Shown piece by piece: positions 61,542 to 64,000 of a stretch of DNA of 64,000 bases; position 1 is the first letter of the stretch, and every line of letters begins with the position of its first letter. Below the pieces are notes generated by a model, which was not told where the DNA came from, made no database searches, and saw nothing but the letters and a program-made list of their open reading frames with translations. Origin of the DNA: Chamaelirium japonicum (lineage: Eukaryota; Streptophyta; Magnoliopsida; Liliales; Melanthiaceae); contig OX393557.1 of assembly GCA_947650365.1 (NCBI GenBank), positions 46,315,979 to 46,379,978 on the forward strand, in the 5' to 3' direction. Position numbers and translations under genes: made by a program.

Positions 61542-61892
61542 GGGCAAATTAGAAAAACCTCCCCTGAACCTATAAACCTCATTTCATATTGGTCCCTCAA
61601 CTTTTTTTTTTTTTGAACAATTTGATCCCTGAACTATGCTCCGTCTGCATTTAGCCCCCTCCGTCTACTTTTTATACCAAAAACACCCTTATCAATTTCC
61701 AACAAGACTCAAAATTGTTTTAAAATATTTAATTTATGCTTGATAGGATAAGGGCATTTTCGGAATAAAATTTGACGGAGGGGGCTACATGCAGACGGAG
61801 CATAGTTTAGGGATCAAATTGTTCAAAAAAAAAGTTGAGGGACCACTATCAAATGAGGTTTATAGTTCAGGTGAGGTTTTTGTAATTTGCCC
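61542..61892. mobile_element. Fold-back TIR MITE (GGGCAAATTAG ends)
   Basis: 351 bp, nearly fully self-complementary. Begins GGGCAAATTAGAAAAACCTC and ends GAGGTTTTTGTAATTTGCCC, with CATAGTTYAGGGATCAAATTG-type inner arms. It is flanked by A runs, so a 9-bp duplication of A is possible, which would fit a Mutator-type MITE, but the A runs make this uncertain. Confidence 0.82.
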
Positions 61893-62632
61893 AAAAAAAA
61901 AAAAACTAGGACCCAAGGATAGTCATTGCCCGGGTTATGTTTGACGAAATGCTCCAAAGGGAAGAACACTTGTCATGTCAGGTGAAATGGGTTCCCAGTT
62001 AATTACACGCCACCCAACAGCAAACCCATACATACTTCACATGTGTACAGATTCGGAAACAACTAGATCAGCAGACATGAAGACAAATTCGGAGAACACA
62101 TGAAAGGCGTCTGTTGAGCAGGGAGGTAGAGGTGAGGGATCTTACTTGAGGTGAGTTCGCCGGACGGGAGGGCGATCGAGGGAGGAAGAAGACTGTTGAG
62201 GCTGCAGCAGAGGAGTGCAGTAGGGGGCGCCGACTTAAGCTTTGAGGAAACGTGGAGGGGTGGGGCGGGGGTTTCTTCTGGAGAGACCGCGGAAGCGCCA
62301 CCCTGCGCTGCTTCGAGAATCGTCGACTGTCGAGGTTGGTGTGGGATCGAAGTTTCGGGAAGGGGTTCAGGTGTCGGGGGCTATACACCAACACGATTGA
62401 TGCGACCGATGGAATGCTGCCACGTCAGCGGAGCTGGAGAGCGACACGAAAGTTTTGCTTACTTGGCCGACTACGAATGGACTAATAAGGTGTACGACTC
62501 ACTCGAACCGTTTCCGGATGCCCTCTCGGTGCTCACCGATGGTATGTGCGGATGTTGGAGCCGACCTCGAGGCAGATAACAGTGCTTGTACTGTTCATCC
62601 TCCCAGTGGATAAGATTTGAGATTTTTTTTCG
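61893..62632. other. GC-rich stretch, possible first exon on the minus strand; no gene called
   Basis: About 62394-62150 on the minus strand reads like a leader or first exon rich in Arg/Ser/Pro codons, ending near a donor-like CTCAA|GTAAGATCC. No ATG in a good context and no downstream exon with a recognisable domain was found. Confidence 0.25.
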
Positions 62633-63148
62633 GATTTTTACAAATCAACCCTTACAATCTTCTATATTTACGTTTAAATTCCTATTAAAATAATATTTAC
62701 GTTATAAGCCTTTCAATTATTCAAACATGGCAATTCATCCCTGCAGCTAGTTGACAGTCAAAACGAGAGAATATTTTTTTTTTCATTCTTAATATTTTAC
62801 CTAAACTTTATAAATACCCCTCAAATGTGAGAATTTTTTGGATTAGGCCCAAGTTAGATTTATATTACGTCTGTGTTTGTTTTGGGTTAAGTCCATATTC
62901 AATAAAGGTATGTCAATATAAGTAATTAAAATCATGGATAAAACGGTTATTTTTTCTTTAGAATAATGAAATAACAACAGAACACGAAGGAATATTTTAA
63001 AATTATTTCTTTATTTTGGATGCTAACTAGCTGTAGGGGTCTGTATGTAAATATTGGATGATATAAGGGGTTTATATATAAATATTAACTTTATAGGAGT
63101 TTATATATAAATATAGAAGATTACAGGGGTTGATTTTGTAAATAAACC
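62633..63148. mobile_element. TIR MITE with CAAATCAACCC arms
   Basis: The left arm (TTTACAAATCAACCCTTACA, then ATCTTCTATATTT) pairs with the right arm ending AGGGGTTGATTTTGTAAATAAACC. AT-rich, non-coding middle. T runs flank both ends, so the exact borders and any duplication are uncertain. Confidence 0.7.
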
Positions 63149-63183
63149 TTTTTTTTTCTTGGAATAACAGGTAGGTTGGTTGG

Positions 63184-63963
63184 CAGGGTGGCAATCCTTG
63201 ACCCAACCCGCCAACCCGACCCAAAGTTAACGTATTTGGGTTTTGCCTAAACGGTTCCGATCATAAACGGATTGAACCGACTGACCCGTTTATTAAACGG
63301 GTCAGGTTTGGGTTTATACTTATAACCCGATTGATCCGACTTGATCCGTTTACCAAATGAGCCGTGTCAACCCGACCCGACCCGACCCTACCCGACATAA
63401 CTGGATCAAACTGACCAAATCCGATCAAACCCAACTGCTTTATATGCTTTATATGAGTTCTGTTGAGCCAACCAGACCGAACCCGACCCAACCCGACCTA
63501 TTATTAAACGGGTCGGATCGGATCAACACATTTATTAGGTGGGTTGGGTTTAGGTTTAAATTTTTAACCCTTTTAATAAACGAGTCGGGCTCGGATCGGG
63601 TGTTTTGCCCTTGTACCTAAGTCTCAACCCAACCCGAACCCGACCCATTGCCACCACTACTTATTCCCAAATCTGGGAAGAGCATTTTTGCTACTTGATT
63701 GATTTGCTGCTAAGGAGGGGCTGAAGCCATTATTAAACGGGTTAAACGGTCCGATCGTATCAACACGTTTATTAGGTGGGTTGGGTTGAGGTTTAAAATT
63801 TTAACCCTTTTAATAAACGAGTCGGATTCGGATTGGGTGTTTTGCACTTGTACGTATGTCTCAACACAACCCGAACCCGACCCGTTGTCACCCCTACTTA
63901 TTGCCAAATCTGGGAAGAGCATTTTTGCTACTTGATTGATTTGCTGCTAAGGAGGGGCTGAAG
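63184..63963. mobile_element. hAT-type MITE ('gacccg' family), copy 3, with tandemly duplicated right part
   Basis: The left end is AGGGTGGCAATCCTTGACCC. A right end GCCACCACTA occurs at about 63645-63658. The right portion plus flanking unique sequence (from CTTATT..CCAAATCTGGG to GGGGCTGAAGC) is then repeated, giving a second right end GTCACCCCTA at about 63884-63897. The duplicated unit is about 232 bp (about 63500-63730 and 63731-63963). Confidence 0.8.
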
Positions 63964-64000
63964 CTTAGCGAAAGGAAGACTTGGACTTGCAAATTTTCCT
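63964..64000. other. Window edge, nothing recognised
   Basis: 37 bp only. Confidence 0.3.

Noticed and set aside
62068-62394. Minus-strand Arg/Ser-rich frame resembling an organelle-targeting first exon
   Set aside because: No ATG in the frame and no downstream exon with a recognisable domain; left as an uncertain GC-rich stretch.

Overview
The window looks like nuclear DNA of a flowering plant, most likely a monocot outside the grasses, though the lineage is a guess. Reasons: plant-type split genes with GT..AG introns, a GC-rich last exon in the SEC14-like gene as in monocots, plant repeat families (Cassandra TRIM, Tat-lineage Gypsy, hAT-type MITEs, a tRNA-derived SINE), plant TTTAGGG-like repeats, and very many (TA)n and (GA/CT)n microsatellites. 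No CRISPR array, rRNA gene, tRNA gene or bacterial operon was seen.

Three intact host genes are recognised. A six-exon SEC14/CRAL-TRIO lipid-transfer-type gene lies on + (13779-15759). A WDR26/GID7-type LisH-CTLH-WD40 gene lies on - (coding exons between 27848 and 18761), with a 5.5 kb intron loaded with transposable elements and a probable far upstream leader exon near 30250-30460. An intronless HSP70-8-like chaperone gene lies on - (52303-50576). They share no obvious pathway; they are separate housekeeping or regulatory genes in a repeat-rich stretch.

Layout: 1-5435 is non-coding LTR-derived sequence with a complete Cassandra TRIM (1257-2020). 5841-8760 is a chain of fold-back elements joined by (TA)n tracts. 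8761-13640 holds a hAT MITE with a perfect 8-bp duplication and a larger terminal-inverted-repeat element. The SEC14-like gene follows, then a short tandem duplication and a further hAT-like element. 18761-30500 is the WDR26 locus, with a SINE and MITEs in its introns and flank. 31050-40989 is a recent, structurally complete Gypsy (Tat-type) element with matching 5-bp duplications, tandem repeats in its 3' part and antisense reading frames. 41122-48770 holds two paralogous (TA)n loci occupied by different fold-back elements, separated by minisatellites and a 622-bp tandem array. 48850-50180 is a degenerate 49-bp minisatellite. After the HSP70-8-like gene come a hAT MITE, a small TRIM, Copia-like fragments, two TIR MITEs and a tandemly duplicated hAT end.

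The most unusual feature is a set of at least seven fold-back element types, each sitting in a (TA)n microsatellite with TA tracts on both sides. They resemble the rice Micron idea of microsatellite-targeting MITEs, but with several families chained together. Two duplicated loci carry different occupants in the same microsatellite.
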